DNA of 64,000 bases, from NCBI GenBank assembly GCA_013350285.1, contig JAAXWG010000003.1, positions 149,571-213,570 of the forward strand, written 5' to 3'. Below are positions 33,917-45,525 of the stretch, piece by piece. The stretch comes from Candidatus Altimarinota bacterium (GTDB lineage: Bacteria; Patescibacteriota; Gracilibacteria; BD1-5; UBA6164). The translations under genes and the position numbers were made by a program. The stretch's first letter is position 1. Each line of letters begins with the position of its first letter. The notes under the pieces are model-generated. The model was not told the DNA's origin and ran no database searches. It saw only the letters and a program-made list of their open reading frames with translations.

Positions 33917-34813
33917 TTACTTTTTTCTTGAAATCAAAACAGCCATAGAAAATACGAGAAATATTCAAATAAGATTGAAAAATAAGAGTTTTTCATTTGC
34001 AAAAATATAAGCTGTTATCATTTGCATAATTGGTTCAAGAAGCATAATTACGAGAACAATAGAAGCAGAAACATAATTTGTCCCAAGTTCTTTGAGTCAT
34101 CTTCCAAGAACTCAAGCAGTAAGTGCGAGTATGAAAATAGGAAAAAGAAAATCAATCGTGAAAAATTTGTAAAAATATTCTATTCAATTTTGAAAAAGTA
34201 GAAAAGAAAGTACAAGAATTCCTGCAAAAGAAAAAGTTATAAAAGTCCTTAAAAATGCATTTAAATGCGGAAGAGACTTACTTATCATGACAGCAATTCC
34301 CATGACAAAACTTATACAAAGTGCCAATATTTCACCTTTTCAAAATTGAAATGACAAACTATGAAAATCTTTCATCAAAGCAAGAGAAATTCCTAAAAAT
34401 GCAAAAAATATATACATCAATTTTTTCGTACTAAATTTTTCTTTGAAAAATAGAACTCCCAATAAAAATCACCAAAATACTCATAAATAGATAAGAATTA
34501 ATACATTGGCGACATTTGTATATAAAATAGCAGTATTAAAGGCCCAATTACCAAAAATTGCTAATATTGAAAGGAGAAAAAGAAGAAAAAAATTTCATTT
34601 TTTTATGTGATTAATTCTAAAGAAATTCCTATCAAAAATAAGAAAAAATATTCCTAGAATGATGCTAGAAAAAAATAATCTTCATCCAGCTATTTCTATT
34701 GGAGAAAAATTTTTTTAAGATATTTTTCTCACAAAATACCACTCAAAAGAATAAGAGAGGGAGGCAAGTACAAGCATTAATTCTCAGAAATATTTTTTGT
34801 AGAGTTTTTTCAT
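33917..34813 (-). pseudogene. DMT/EamA transporter interrupted by an in-frame TAA
   Basis: The frame encodes a whole EamA transporter (about 298 codons, ten TM segments, start MKKLYKKYFGELMLVLASLS, end FSMAVLISRKK). One TAA at 34715-34717 cuts it after 32 residues (WYFVRKIS-stop). The sequence resumes in the same frame as NFSPIEIAGGRLFFSS, which is the normal second helix region, and no other stop occurs for 260 codons. There is no good internal ATG right after the stop. The site is next to a run of seven T/A bases, so a sequencing or assembly error, a recent nonsense mutation or readthrough are all possible. Confidence 0.75.
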
Positions 34814-34830
34814 TTAATCTAATTTTTTTA

Positions 34831-35574
34831 TTACTTTACTATTCTCCCTCCATCAACAATAAGAGTTTGTCCATTAACAAAATCAGAATCACTACTTGCA
34901 AAAAAGAGAGCAACTTTTGCTATATCATTTGCTTCAGCAATTCTTCCAAGAGGAGTTTCTTGCTCAAGTTTTTTTAATATTTCATCTGAATAATCTTTTA
35001 AGAAATCTGTTTTTACAGGTCATGGAGCAATAGAATTTGTCGTAATATTGTATTTTGCCAATTCTTTTGCAAGATTTTTTGTCATTGCATCAATTCAAGC
35101 TTTTGAAACAGCATAAGGAAGACTTATAATACTTCAAACAATTCCTCAAATAGAAGAAATATTTATAATTTTTCCATATTTTTGGGTTATCATAAAAGGA
35201 GTAATAGCTTTTGTGCAGTTGTAAACTCAAGTGAGATTTACTTGCAAGGTTTTTTCCCAGATATCTTGATTTAATTCTTCAAATTTTTTTGGTATAATTA
35301 TTCAAGCATTATTTACCAATATATCTACTTTTTGAAATTTTTTCTTTATCTCTCATACTCAATCTTCAAAATTATCTTTTGTAGCATCATAGAAAATAGC
35401 AAGATATTTTCTCCCAAGATTTTTTATTTCTTTTTCCAAATTTTCAGCTTCTTCCTTATGATGATTATAAGTGATAATAATGTCAGCTCATTCAGAAGCA
35501 AATAAAAGAGCAATGGATTTTCCTATACCACTTGCTCATCAAGTAATACAAGCAACTTTGTTTTGAAGTCTCAT
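34831..35574 (-). CDS. Short-chain dehydrogenase/reductase (FabG-like)
   Basis: 247 residues. NAD(P)-binding GGASGIGKSIALLFASEG, NNAG in DILVNNAGIIIPKKF, and the catalytic Ser-Tyr-Lys in INISSIGGIVGSIISL and PYAVSKAGIDAM are all present. The C-terminal SDFVNGQTLIVDGGRIVK is the classical SDR/FabG end. The substrate cannot be told from sequence; a 3-oxoacyl-ACP reductase role is the usual guess. Begins at 35574, with a gap of about 90 nt to the cNMP gene, which holds a terminator. Confidence 0.9.
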
Positions 35575-35638
35575 AAATTTTATATAATTAAAATAAGATT
35601 ATAAAAGAATTATAGAGTTTAATAAAAAAAGGCAAAAA

Positions 35639-35669
35639 AAAGAGAGAAAAAATTTTTTCTCTCTCTTTA
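35639..35669 (-). terminator. Terminator of the pilT-cNMP operon
   Basis: AAAGAGAGAAAAAA is followed directly by TTTTTTCTCTCT, a near-perfect palindrome overlapping the cNMP gene stop. A-rich on the other side gives a T run in the minus direction. Confidence 0.65.
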
Positions 35670-36518
35670 AATACTTTCTTTTAAATAGAGCTTATTTTTT
35701 TCTTCTTCAAGCAATTTTCTTTGTCTCAAAAGTCCTGTAATTCTGTTTGATACTCACATAATCATTTTATATTCATCATAACTAAAATCATAGAGATTAT
35801 TTCAAAATACAAGATAACCAAGTTCTGTATTTCAAAGAAAAAGCTTTGTAATAATATTGAACTTAGAAGCATAAATTTTATTTCTTCTGAGATCCTGATA
35901 TGTGAAGCTTGTTCCTATATCAATTGCTATATCTTTGAGTTTTCCTTTAAATCTTGTATCATATTTGAGAACAAGCATATTTTTTACAAATTCATTATTT
36001 TCAAGATAAATAATATAACTACATCAAATAACACTTTTTATTTTATCTATAAGAAGGAATATATTTTTTAAGTCTATTTTTTCTATTTGATTTATATATT
36101 TATCTATTTCATAATTTGCAGTTAATTCTTTATTAGCAGAGAGAATTCTTTTGTTACTTATATCAATAATTTCTTTTAACAGTAAAAATCATTCCTTAGG
36201 TTCCTCTTGTATAAATTTTTCTAAACCTTCTTTTGCATTTATACTAAGTAAACTTGTTTTTTCAAGTGCAATAACTCTTACTTCTTTTACATCATCTCCA
36301 TTTATTGCTCATTCCCCAAAGAAATTTCCTCTTTTGAGACTTGCAAGCTGTCTTGTTTCTTGTTTTTGTATAGTTGTATACTTTTCAACTGATACTTTTC
36401 AAGCAAGTATTACATAGATATTATTATCTCTTGTTCATTCATCAAAAAGAATTTCTCATTCTTCAAGAAAATTTTTTTTGAAATTTTTATTTTTTTCAAG
36501 ATATTCTATATTTAACAT
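35667..36518 (-). CDS. Cyclic-nucleotide-binding domain protein
   Basis: 283 residues. The N-terminal cNMP/CAP-type beta roll is clear: EEGEILFDEGTRDNNIYVIL, GKVSVEKYTTIQKQETRQLA, LKRGNFFGEGAINGDD (phosphate-binding cassette FGE), RVIALEKTSLLSI. The second half is a mixed domain of GAF-like size (SYIIYLENNEFVKNMLVLKY). No helix-turn-helix is evident, so it is probably not a CRP-type regulator. It starts 20 nt after pilT and is likely co-expressed with it, suggesting a role in pilus control. Confidence 0.85.
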
Positions 36519-36538
36519 AAAATGAAAATTAAAAATTA

Positions 36539-37636
36539 TTATACACTCATTTCTAAAATCTCTTTATCTCTTGCAAAACTAAGAAGAGTATCTTTTGAGA
36601 TAATATTTTTTTTATAAAGAGCAAGGAGATATTTATCCATTAATATCATTCCTTCTTTTTGTCCTACTTCCAATACTGAATAAAGTTGGTGAGTTTTTCC
36701 TGTAATAATCAAATTTCTTATAGCATCATTTGCAATAAGTATTTCTCTTGCTGCAATTCTTCCTTCTTTATCTTCTCTTGGAACAAGTCTTTGACTAATT
36801 ATTCATATAAGACTCATTGCAAGTTGCATTCTGATTTGTTCTTGTTGTGTTCATGGAAAAATATCTACGATTCTATCTACTGTTTGTACTGTATCATTTG
36901 TATGAAGTGTAGAAAGTACAAGATGTCCTGTTTCAGCAAGAGTAAGGGCAGTTCTAATAGTTTCTGGATCTCTCATTTCTCCAAGCATTATAATATTTGG
37001 ATCTTCTCTCAATATTGATTTCATAGCATTTTCAAAACTTTTTGTATTATTTCCTAATTCTCTTTGGTTTATAAGTGATTTTTTTGATTCAAAAGAAAAC
37101 TCTACAGGATCTTCTATTGTAATAATATGTTTTTTGAAATTTGTATTTATAAAATCAATCATTCCTGCAAGATTTGTTGATTTACCGCTTCCTGTTGGTC
37201 CTGTCATAAGTATAAGTCCTTTTGATTTAGAACACATAGTTTTTATTACATCTCCAAGACCAAGTTGCTCAAGAGTTGGTATTTCTCTTGGTATAATTCT
37301 CATAGCTATAGAATAACCATTTGTATCCATATAGCAATTTACTCTATATCTTTCTATATCTTTGAAGGCATAAGAAGTATCAAGCTCAAAATTTTCTATA
37401 AATTTCATTGCTCCATCATCTCAAGCAAGGATTTTTATAATTTCAAAAACATCATTTTTTGAAAAAGCTTCAATTTGTTCTTTTACTCCATTTTCATTTT
37501 CAATTTCATTTACATCAATAAGTTCTCAAGAAGAATTTCTGATATAGGGTCTTTTTCCACTTACGATATGTATATCTGGGTATTTATTTTTATAAGTAAA
37601 CTCAAGAAGTGAGAAAAAAATTTGTGCTATATCCAT
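36539..37636 (-). CDS. pilT: Type IV pilus retraction ATPase
   Basis: 365 residues. N-terminal DIHIVSGKRPYIR matches the PilT PAS-like domain (usual DlHltxgxpP). Core motifs: RIIPREIPTLEQLGLG, Walker A TGPTGSGKSTNLAGM, Asp box TIEDPVEFSF, Walker B EDPNIIMLGEMRDPET, and the His box HLVLSTLHTND. C-terminal SQRLVPREDKEGRIAAREIL is the AIRNLI-type motif region (AIRNLI present). Drives pilus retraction; a prepilin lies at 41257. Followed by the cNMP gene. Confidence 0.95.
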
Positions 37637-37702
37637 AAAAAATAGTGTTATACTTTTAGAGTCTCTTTCAGTATAACATATATTATTTATAATTGCGAAT
37701 TT

Positions 37703-39133
37703 TTACACCTGCAAAAGACTCACGATGGTTTCTATATGATGAGTATGAGGAAACATATCAACGGCTTGGATTTTTTCTATTTTATAAGATGAATTTTTGA
37801 GAATATATTCTAAATCCCTGACGAGAGTGGCAGGATTACAGCTAACATAAAGTATTTGTTTTGTGTTAAAAGTGAGGAGGTGGGGAAGAGTAGATGGATG
37901 CATTCCTGCTCTTGGTGGATCAATGATAAGAATATCTGCCTTTTTTCAATCATTTATATAAGCATCTAAAAAATCTTCTACTTTTTTATTTATAAATATC
38001 ATATTTTGTATTTCATTCTTTTTTGCATTTTCTTCACCATTTTTACTTGCTTCTTCTACCATTTCTACACTGTATACTTCTTTTGATATATCTGCAAATA
38101 TCATTCCTATAGTTCAAGTTCCAGCATAAAGATCAAGAGTTATTCCATTTTGATACAATTCTTTTTTTGCAAAATCTCTAACAAGAGAATACAGTTTTTC
38201 GGCTCAAAGAGAATTTGTTTGAAAAAAACTTTTTGGTCCTATATCAAATTCAAGATTAAGAAGCTTTTCTGTAATCACTTCTTTTCCATTTATGAGCTCA
38301 AGTCTATCTATTGCTATGTCGGCTTTATTATTATTATAACTCAGATAAATAGAAGATATATGAAGATATTTCTTTTGAAGCTCAGCAAAAAAATTTTTAA
38401 TTTTTTGTATAATGTCTTCTCTTTCTTTTTTATCTTCAAAAAAATTGTCATAAAAAGAGAGAATAATCATAATCTGCTCTGTAAAATATGTCTTTCTAAT
38501 AATAAGATGTCTCCAAAAACCTTCTTGAGTTTTTTGGTCATAGACAGGAAGTCACGATGTCTTTGCAAAATCTTTTATTTCTTTGTAAATGGCATTTGAT
38601 TCATCATCTATTAAATCACAAGAATCATAATCAAGGATTTTACTAAATTCTCATTGTTTATGAAATCCAGCATTAAAGTGTTCTTCTCTTTTTTCTCTAT
38701 GAGAAATATATTTTCAAAATGAAAATTCTATCTTGTTACGATATCAAAAAATATTTTCAGCTCATACAATAGGAAGAAAATTTAATCATTTTGTTCATGG
38801 TATTTCTGGGGAAAGTTTAAGAATATGAAAAAATGCCTCTTTTATCTGGTTGTCTTTTATTTTAAGTTGTTCTTGATAATCTATATTTATCCAAGGAGCT
38901 CAAGGAAATATTGCATATTTTCAAGTTTCTATTGGAGATTTTTTTATAATTTCAGTAATCTGTGTTTCATAAAAATCTTTTCTTTTTTTTATAATTCTCA
39001 AATTAACCATTGATCATGGAATTGCTCCGCCAGTTATAAATATGACCTTTCCATCACTATGTCTTGCAAATCATTTTCCTCAAAAGACAAGTTTTTCTAC
39101 TTCTATATTTTCAAGTATTTCTCACTTTTTCAT
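37703..39133 (-). CDS. rlmD: 23S rRNA uracil-C5 methyltransferase (RlmD/RlmCD-like)
   Basis: 476 residues, RumA/TrmA family. A TRAM-like N-terminus, then FGYRNKIEFSFG, SFFQTNSLGAEKLY, the SAM site DLYAGTGTIGMIF, IIDPPRAGMHPSTL, and the catalytic Cys in ILYVSCNPATLVRDL. It ends in DMFPHTHHIETIVSL, the standard family ending. The four-Cys iron-sulfur motif of E. coli RlmD is not complete, so this may be a cluster-free member. Sits alone upstream of pilT. Confidence 0.92.
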
Positions 39134-39278
39134 AAATTTTAATTTTTTAGAAAATATTCTTAAGTAAGAGTAAAAATTATATGCAATAAGTCAAAGTTTT
39201 ATATTTTAAAAGATGTGTAAATTTCCAAATAATATTCGTGAATTAATTTCCTTTTCCTCTTTTAATTTTTTAATTTTT

Positions 39279-41234
39279 TTAATACACTTCCTTATTATAA
39301 CACTCCTCACAATACACGATTTCTTGTCTTTCTGGAGCATAGGTTGTTTGTATTTTTTTTCATTTTTTTCAAGTTTTTGTATTGATTACAAATTCTTCCT
39401 CCTTATATTTTCATATATTTTTATGATTTTCTTCGCAAGTAAGGCAATCACAAATTCTTTCAAATAATTTTCTTGGATTTCTTAAACTCATCCTATCAAG
39501 ATGTCTTTGGTCTGGATGTCTTCTTGGTATGGGAAGATTATGCTTTCTATAAAAAGCGAGTTCTTCTTTTATTATTTTAAAAGGTTTTTTAGTTACTTCA
39601 CACTCAATAGCCCAGTTCAAAATATCATCAGGAATTTCAGAAATATTACTTGGTAATTTTGAAGCAGGAATAATTTTTTCTACCTTAGGAAAAGGAGCTT
39701 CATAAGTGCTGTATTTAAAGACCGGTCTTTTTCAAGCTTCTTCAAGAGTATTATAAGTATTTCATTCTCTATCAATATAATTTATTTCTCACTCAAGACC
39801 GGTCTTAGAAACCTCAGGATTTATTGGATAATATTCTTGAGCAACGGTTTCATTGTAACCAAAAGGACTAAGAGAACTAGGAAAAAATTCTCACCATTCT
39901 TGCTCCCCCTGCTTCACTATCGCTCAGCTTTCCCCCTCAATTGAGGGAGATTTAGGGGGAGTCATCATATGTTCTATAATTTTAGGAACAAGGATTTCAT
40001 ATTCTTCTTTTGTATATTGTTTATTGAGGATGCAATAGGATTTATTTCTAAGTCAAATACATCAAAAAAGATTTGATGAATTAAAACAATCTTGGGAATA
40101 GATTACATTATTACACCTCCAAGCTACACCAGAAAATAATATTCCATAACCACCATCTGGATCCATACTGTCATATGCTAAGATTGGAGCTCATCAATAA
40201 GTAAGATCATAAGAATCTTTTATATCTACACCTTCAAACACATATTTACAATCTTCTCCGTTTACTACATCAAAACAAAAGTTCATATTTTTTGAATTTA
40301 TAAGTCAATCTCAAATACATCATTCACATTTGATATTATTAGCAAACAATTTGGGATATTTTATGGAAAAATCTTTAAAATCTTTGTATATATCATATTT
40401 TTCACTTATTATTTTTGATATATTATCCTTGTATTCTGATTCGGAATATTGTTTATTGAAAATACAATATTTTTTGTTTAATAAGTTTACACATCAAAAA
40501 CAGAAAGAACATCATTTTAATCAAATTCAATAACTACAGAAAGAACATCAAGTGCTTTGTATTAGATAAAAACAATTATATAAACTATCTCAATAGATAC
40601 ATTCGTAACATTGTTCTGAATTTTGTATATAGGAAGAATCAACTACATATTTGTTTGCTATACACTGATTTCCAGCATAAAGACATTTTTCTGATTTCCA
40701 ACTAGTACTTACAAAATAGCAATCTTTAAGCAAGGCAGATCCTTGACAATATGTAGAATTCACACTACCACTTCAGTCTCATACTATACTTACTCTTGGT
40801 ACATCCAAGTATAGTAATCCAAACTGATTAAAAAATCACCTATCAAAATCAAAATCTTTTCCATAATCAAGTGCATCCCATTTATCACTCCACCAAATTT
40901 CTTGGTCATAGACTTTATATGGTTTATCATGAAAATATATTGAAATAATATCTTTCCCACTAAAATCACATTTTCTTTTGTAAAGTTTTCTCTCATTTCT
41001 AAAACTTAATCTTCTTTGTTGTCTGCAATCTGGACAAAGTGTAGGAGGAGGGATGAGATATTTAATTTTTCCGTTTTCAAGCAACTTTAACCCCGGGGTT
41101 GAAAAAGAAACCCCGGGGTTTGGAAATACTGGACTTATTTTTTCATAAAATTCCAAATCTTTGTCTGTGATATCAAAACTTGCTCCACAATGTCTACAAG
41201 TTTTTGTTTCTATTATTTTTTCATTCTTAAACAT
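39279..41234 (-). CDS. Cysteine-rich CPR-type protein, copy 1
   Basis: 651 residues, no assigned function. An N-terminal zinc ribbon (TCRHCGASFD and PTLCPDCRQQRRL) is followed by FRNERKLYKRKCDFSGKDI and EIWWSDKWDALDYG, hallmarks of a hypothetical family I associate with CPR genomes. The middle is an array of Asn/Cys/Tyr-rich units that suggests a beta-helix. The C-terminus PIPRRHPDQRHLDRMSLRNP leads to a second zinc pair (CLTCEEN, VYCEECYN). It holds GC-rich palindromes inside the frame: AACCCCGGGGTT twice near 41089-41120, AAGACCGGTCTT twice (39718-39731, 39795-39806), and the CCCTCAATTGAGGG block near 39932-39947. Paralogue at 59362-61326. Confidence 0.8.
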
Positions 41235-41256
41235 ACAATTTTTTTAAAAGAAAATA

Positions 41257-41679
41257 TTATTTTATTTGTATATAATCTTTTTCTATTTTTCCAGTAGATT
41301 CTTCATAGCTTCCCAGTTTCCACTCTATAAAATTTGCTCATGAATTTGTTATTGTAGCAAAAAGAAAGAAATTCTTTCCATCTATTTGAAATGGAGAAAA
41401 GTTATATCAAGTACTATATGTTCAGGTTGAGCAAGTTCAAGTAAAGGGAAGATTAAAACTATATTCTTTTTGAGAATTTCATTTAAAAGTATTAAATCAC
41501 AAAAAATTTATACATTCTTTTATATTTCCTATAAGGATTTCTCCTTGCAAATAAGATCAAGAATTTTGTATAAGTTTTCCGTTTTGAGCAATAAGAGTAT
41601 ATACTCAAAAAATTGTCATTGAAATAACAGAAGTTGCTACAATTATTTCTATAAGTGAAAAGGCTTTTTTCTTTTTCAT
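41257..41679 (-). CDS. Type IV pilin-like protein (prepilin)
   Basis: 140 residues. MKKKKAFSLIEIIVATSVIS is a class III signal: short basic leader, cleavage before F-S-L-I-E with Glu at +5, then a hydrophobic helix. The mature domain is small, contains a Cys pair and ends GKIEKDYIQIK. It would be exported and built into a type IV pilus or pseudopilus; PilT lies 3.6 kb away. Starts 4 nt after the ASCH gene stop. Confidence 0.85.
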
Positions 41680-41683
41680 AAAA

Positions 41684-42001
41684 TTATATAAGTTTAAATT
41701 TTATTACTTTTAATCTTGTTTTTGCTCAGATATTTATTTTATAATATCAAGAATATATTTTGTACATTTCTTCGTCTGAAGAAAAATTTTCGTGTCAATT
41801 TTTGTCTTCATTTGTTAAATGCTCAAAACTTGTTTCTTTTACCCATAAAATTTCAGCTTTTGAAAATTCTTTTTCTCAATCTGATAAAGATAAAATATCT
41901 CAAATTTTTAATCATTTATCATCATTAATTCTCCAAGTTGTATCTTTTGTTTTGTTTAAAATAAGTTCTATTAAGTTGGAAGAAAATTTTAATTTTTTCA
42001 T
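41684..42001 (-). CDS. ASCH-domain protein
   Basis: 105 residues. KFSSNLIELILNKTKDTTWR then INDDKGLKIGDILSLSD, AEILWVKETSFEHLTNEDKN, and GHENFSSDEEMYKIYSGYY match the small ASCH family (putative RNA-binding, related to YqfB-type amidohydrolases). TGA supplies the conserved Gly in KGLKIGD and NGHE. The family's biological role is not settled. It was hidden under the standard code and overlaps a false frame on the other strand. Confidence 0.78.
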
Positions 42002-42149
42002 AGTAAATCTATATAAATATATTTTTCTTTATTATACGAAAAATGATTTTTATGTAAAATCAGTCTTCAAATTAAAATTATATAATAATTTTGAGTTTTT
42101 ATTTTTTACGGATAAAATACTTAAAATACTTTATAAAAAAATCAAACTC

Positions 42150-43754
42150 ATGCTAGAAGTAATTATAGTTACTATATTTATAGCTACTTTTTTTAATATT
42201 TTCTTTAAAAGATATCAAGTTCCAACTATTATTTGATATATTATCACTTGAATTTGTATAAGTTTTTTATTTGGTATAGATAATGCTTGAACAAATGAAG
42301 ACTTAAAACTTATTGCCGAATTTTGAATTGTTTTTCTTATGTTCACAATTTGACTTGAGTTTTCACTCAAAAATTTGTTGAAGATGAAAAAATATGTTTT
42401 TACTTATTGATGACTTCAATTTTTTATTAGTGCTTTTGTATTTTTGTTTTTTTCTTATTTTGTTTTTTGAATAGACATAAAAACTTCTATTATCGTATCT
42501 TCCTGATTAAGTCTTTCATCTACTGCTATTGTTTTAAAAATATTAAATGACAATAAAGAAATAAATAAAAAATACTGACAAAAAGCACTTGGAATACTTT
42601 TGTTTCAAGATCTTATTGTTATACCTATTTTGCTTCTTATTTCTATATTTTCTCAAGAAGAAGCAAATATTGGCTATCTTTTGTTTGAAGCATTGATAAA
42701 TTCTATAACTCTTGTTGTTATATTAGGACTTACTTGAAAGTATCTTCTTGATATTTTTTTAAGAAAAGTCTATAAAATAAATTCAAATGAAGTCTTTATG
42801 GGATCTGTTTTACTTATTGTTATGGGGGCTTCTTATTTTGCTCATTACTTGGGACTTTCTTATTCTATAGGAGCTTTTATTGCTGGTATCATGATAGCAG
42901 AAACTCATTTTAAATATAAGATAGAATCAGGACTTATTCCTTTTAGAGACTTACTCTTGGGAATATTTTTTATAACTGTTTGAATGCAACTAGATTTTGA
43001 TATTATTTCTAAAAATTACTGAACTATTGCCTTGGTTTTATTTTGAGTTATATTTTTAAAAATTTTCATTTTATTTACTATCCTTATTTTTAGAACACAA
43101 AAATCAACAGCTCTTAAAACAGCATTAAGTCTTTTTCAAATATGAGAATTTGCTATTGTAATATTTCAATTAGCAAAAGAATATAGCCTTATTGATTCTA
43201 CACTTGTACAAATTCTTGTTGTTGTAATTATCCTTACAATGATATTAACTCCTTTTATTTTAAGATATATTTATGTTATAGTGTGATTCTTTTTAAGAAA
43301 GAAATTTTCCGAGTTTACAAATATAAAAGATTTAGAAAACCACATCATTCTTATATGATATGGAAGAGTAGGAAGAATGGTATCAGATTTTTTGGATGAA
43401 AATAAAGAAGAACATATAATAATTGAAAGTGATTTAAACTGTTTTTTATCCGCAAAAAAAGATGGTAAAAGAGTAATTTTATGAGATGCTTTTGATGATA
43501 ATATACTTGAAACTACTTCTATTTTAAGGGCTTCTTTTGTTATTATATCATTATGATTTTCTTACAATGTTGTCCCAGTTGTTCAAAAAATTTCTAAAAT
43601 GATAGAAAAAGAAAAAATAATTGTAAAAGTAAGTAAATATAGTGAAAAAGAGCAATTATTAGAGCTTGATATTCCACATATAATTGTAGAAACAGAAAAA
43701 ACAGCTATCACAATTCTTGATTATATAAATGAATTATCAAAATCTGACTGATAA
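42150..43754 (+). CDS. CPA2-type K+/H+ antiporter with TrkA-N domain (Kef-like)
   Basis: 534 residues. About twelve TM helices: start LEVIIVTIFIATFFNIFFKR, VPTIIGYIITGI, IVSSGLSLSSTAIVLKIL, GILLFQDLIVIPILLLIS (Q-D motif), SIGAFIAGIMIAET and the cytosolic ILIGYGRVGRMVSDFLDE Rossmann motif that binds NAD(H). The frame is open for another 130 codons upstream, but that region encodes the ASCH gene on the other strand, so ATG 42150 is used. Probably K+ efflux and pH control. Confidence 0.9.
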
Positions 43755-43763
43755 AAATAAAAA

Positions 43764-44426
43764 ATGAAAAAAATAGAAACAAGAAAAAAAATAATTACAA
43801 AAATTTTTGATAAAATTTGAATAAATAAAAAATTTTATAACTTTTCTGAAAGTAAAATCAATACAGATGAAAAATATATTACAAGTCCTGTTGATTGAAC
43901 AATTGCTTATATGTGAAAAATTTGAGCACAATGAGAGTTTATATCAAAATGATGAAAAAAAGTAGATTTAGGAAATTTGATATGAGAAAATGCTGTATTG
44001 TTTTCGGATTATAACTATCTTAATATATATTTAAGTCCATTAAATAGGCATTTTTTTACTATGCCTTATGATGGAAAAATAGAAAAAGTTTTTCCTCATA
44101 ATGGAAAAGCATTTTTCCCTATTTTTTTATGAATAGAAAATATTTTAAAAATAGAAGTTTTTCATAAAGCAATTATTGCAAATGCAACTCTAAGTATTCT
44201 TATAGATACTTCTTTTTGAAAATTATGCTTTATTGCTGTTTGATCTCTTAATGTAAATCATATAGAAACTTATTTTGAAGAAAATAATATTTTAAAAAAG
44301 TGAGAAATTTTTTGAAATTTCTCACTTTGAAGCTCTGTTATACTTATTTTTCCAAATAATTTTAAGGTTTTAAAAAATGAATGAGAAAGTTTAAAAATAG
44401 GAGAAAAAATCATTGAAATAATTTAA
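43764..44426 (+). CDS. psd: Phosphatidylserine decarboxylase
   Basis: Converts phosphatidylserine to phosphatidylethanolamine. 220 residues. Landmarks: TSPVDGTIAYMGKI with the catalytic Asp, YLSPLNRHFFTMPYDGKIEK (usual LsxxDYHRfHxPxxG), and NFSLGSSVILIFP, where autocleavage between Gly and Ser makes the pyruvoyl group. Begins 9 nt after the antiporter stop. The pssA gene is convergent, 1 nt beyond its stop. Completes the PE route with Tam41 and PssA. Confidence 0.92.
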
Positions 44427-44427
44427 A

Positions 44428-45114
44428 TTATTTTACTCTCAAAACCCATCCTAAAAATATATAAAAAATTCAAAGAAAAAAACAATAGGAAAAAAATACA
44501 TTCATATTTTCCAATCTTTGAGAAATAACAATAACAAAAATTGAAATTATAGAAAACAATAAAGTCATTTTTTTATTTATTTTTTTCATAATAATTTTTC
44601 AAAAATGAGCAAAAGAAATTTGACTCATCATAAGAATACTTACTATAATAATAATAGTACTTGTTACATAAATATTTATCTTCAACATCATAAAGCTAAG
44701 AACAAGTAATGCTCATGCTGGACTTGGAAGTCAATTAAAATTTCATATTTTTATTGTTTCATTATAAACATCTTTTTTTACAAATCTCCAAAGTCTATAA
44801 ATTACAGAAAAAATATAAATTCACGATATAAAAAGAGAATATACATTAACTCAATAAATAGTAATAAAGCTAATTCAAGGTAAAAATCAAAAACTGACAG
44901 AATCAGCAATATCATCATAGAGTGGACCATATTTTGTAGACCCATATTTTCTTGCAAGTTTTCCATCAAATAAGTCAAAAAATTGACCAAAAAAGAAAAA
45001 TATTATTGCTAAAATATAGTCATTATAAATGATAAAAATAAGAGCTATAAGTCAACAAATAAGATTAAAAAGACTAAGAATATTTGCATAATGTCTTTGA
45101 AGAAAAGGAGTCAT
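44428..45114 (-). CDS. pssA: CDP-diacylglycerol--serine O-phosphatidyltransferase
   Basis: 228 residues, about six TM helices. The CDP-alcohol phosphatidyltransferase motif is complete: FFDLFDGKLARKYGSTKYG then PLYDDIADSVSFG, with all four Asp. The FGFLPGISF segment after it and convergence with psd point to serine as acceptor, rather than PgsA-type glycerophosphate. Start ATG 45114. Confidence 0.9.
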
Positions 45115-45282
45115 AAGAAAATATATTTTAAAAGAAAAAAGTAATTTTTACCTTTCATTTATATTTATTTTTGTTTTTTAGTCAAAAATAATCTTTCATA
45201 AATTTGTTAGATAGAAATTTATATGATATCATTATTATTGTAATGATTTATAATATTACAATTTATATATTAATTTTTTTTT

Positions 45283-45525
45283 ATGTCTATAGAAAATATA
45301 GAAGAACAAACAATTATCACGATTCCTTTAGCGGAAGGAAGAGATATTTGAGAAAAAAATCTTTCAAAAAAAGAAATAGCAAAAAGAGAAGATACATTAT
45401 CTAAAATTGAACAAGAAGAAAAAAAAGAAAGACAAGAAGAATTTGTAAATCTGCCAAACATAGATGAAGCTTATGAAGCAACAACAAAAGGACAAAGCTC
45501 ATCAACTTCTTCGGAAGGATTTTAA
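45283..45525 (+). CDS. Small acidic hypothetical protein (80 aa)
   Basis: Not recognised. Very charged, helical (NLSKKEIAKREDTLSKIEQE) with a Thr/Ser-rich tail. Its last 53 nt overlap the start of the next gene in another frame. No signal or TM segment. Confidence 0.5.

Noticed and set aside
34699..34977. Plus-strand frame of 92 codons across the DMT/SDR junction
   Set aside because: It lies antisense to the interrupted transporter and the SDR gene and has low-complexity composition only.
41760..42149. 130-codon N-terminal extension of the K+/H+ antiporter on the plus strand
   Set aside because: The same DNA encodes a clear ASCH protein on the minus strand, and the extension has no membrane or family signature. 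ATG 42150 matches the usual CPA2 start.
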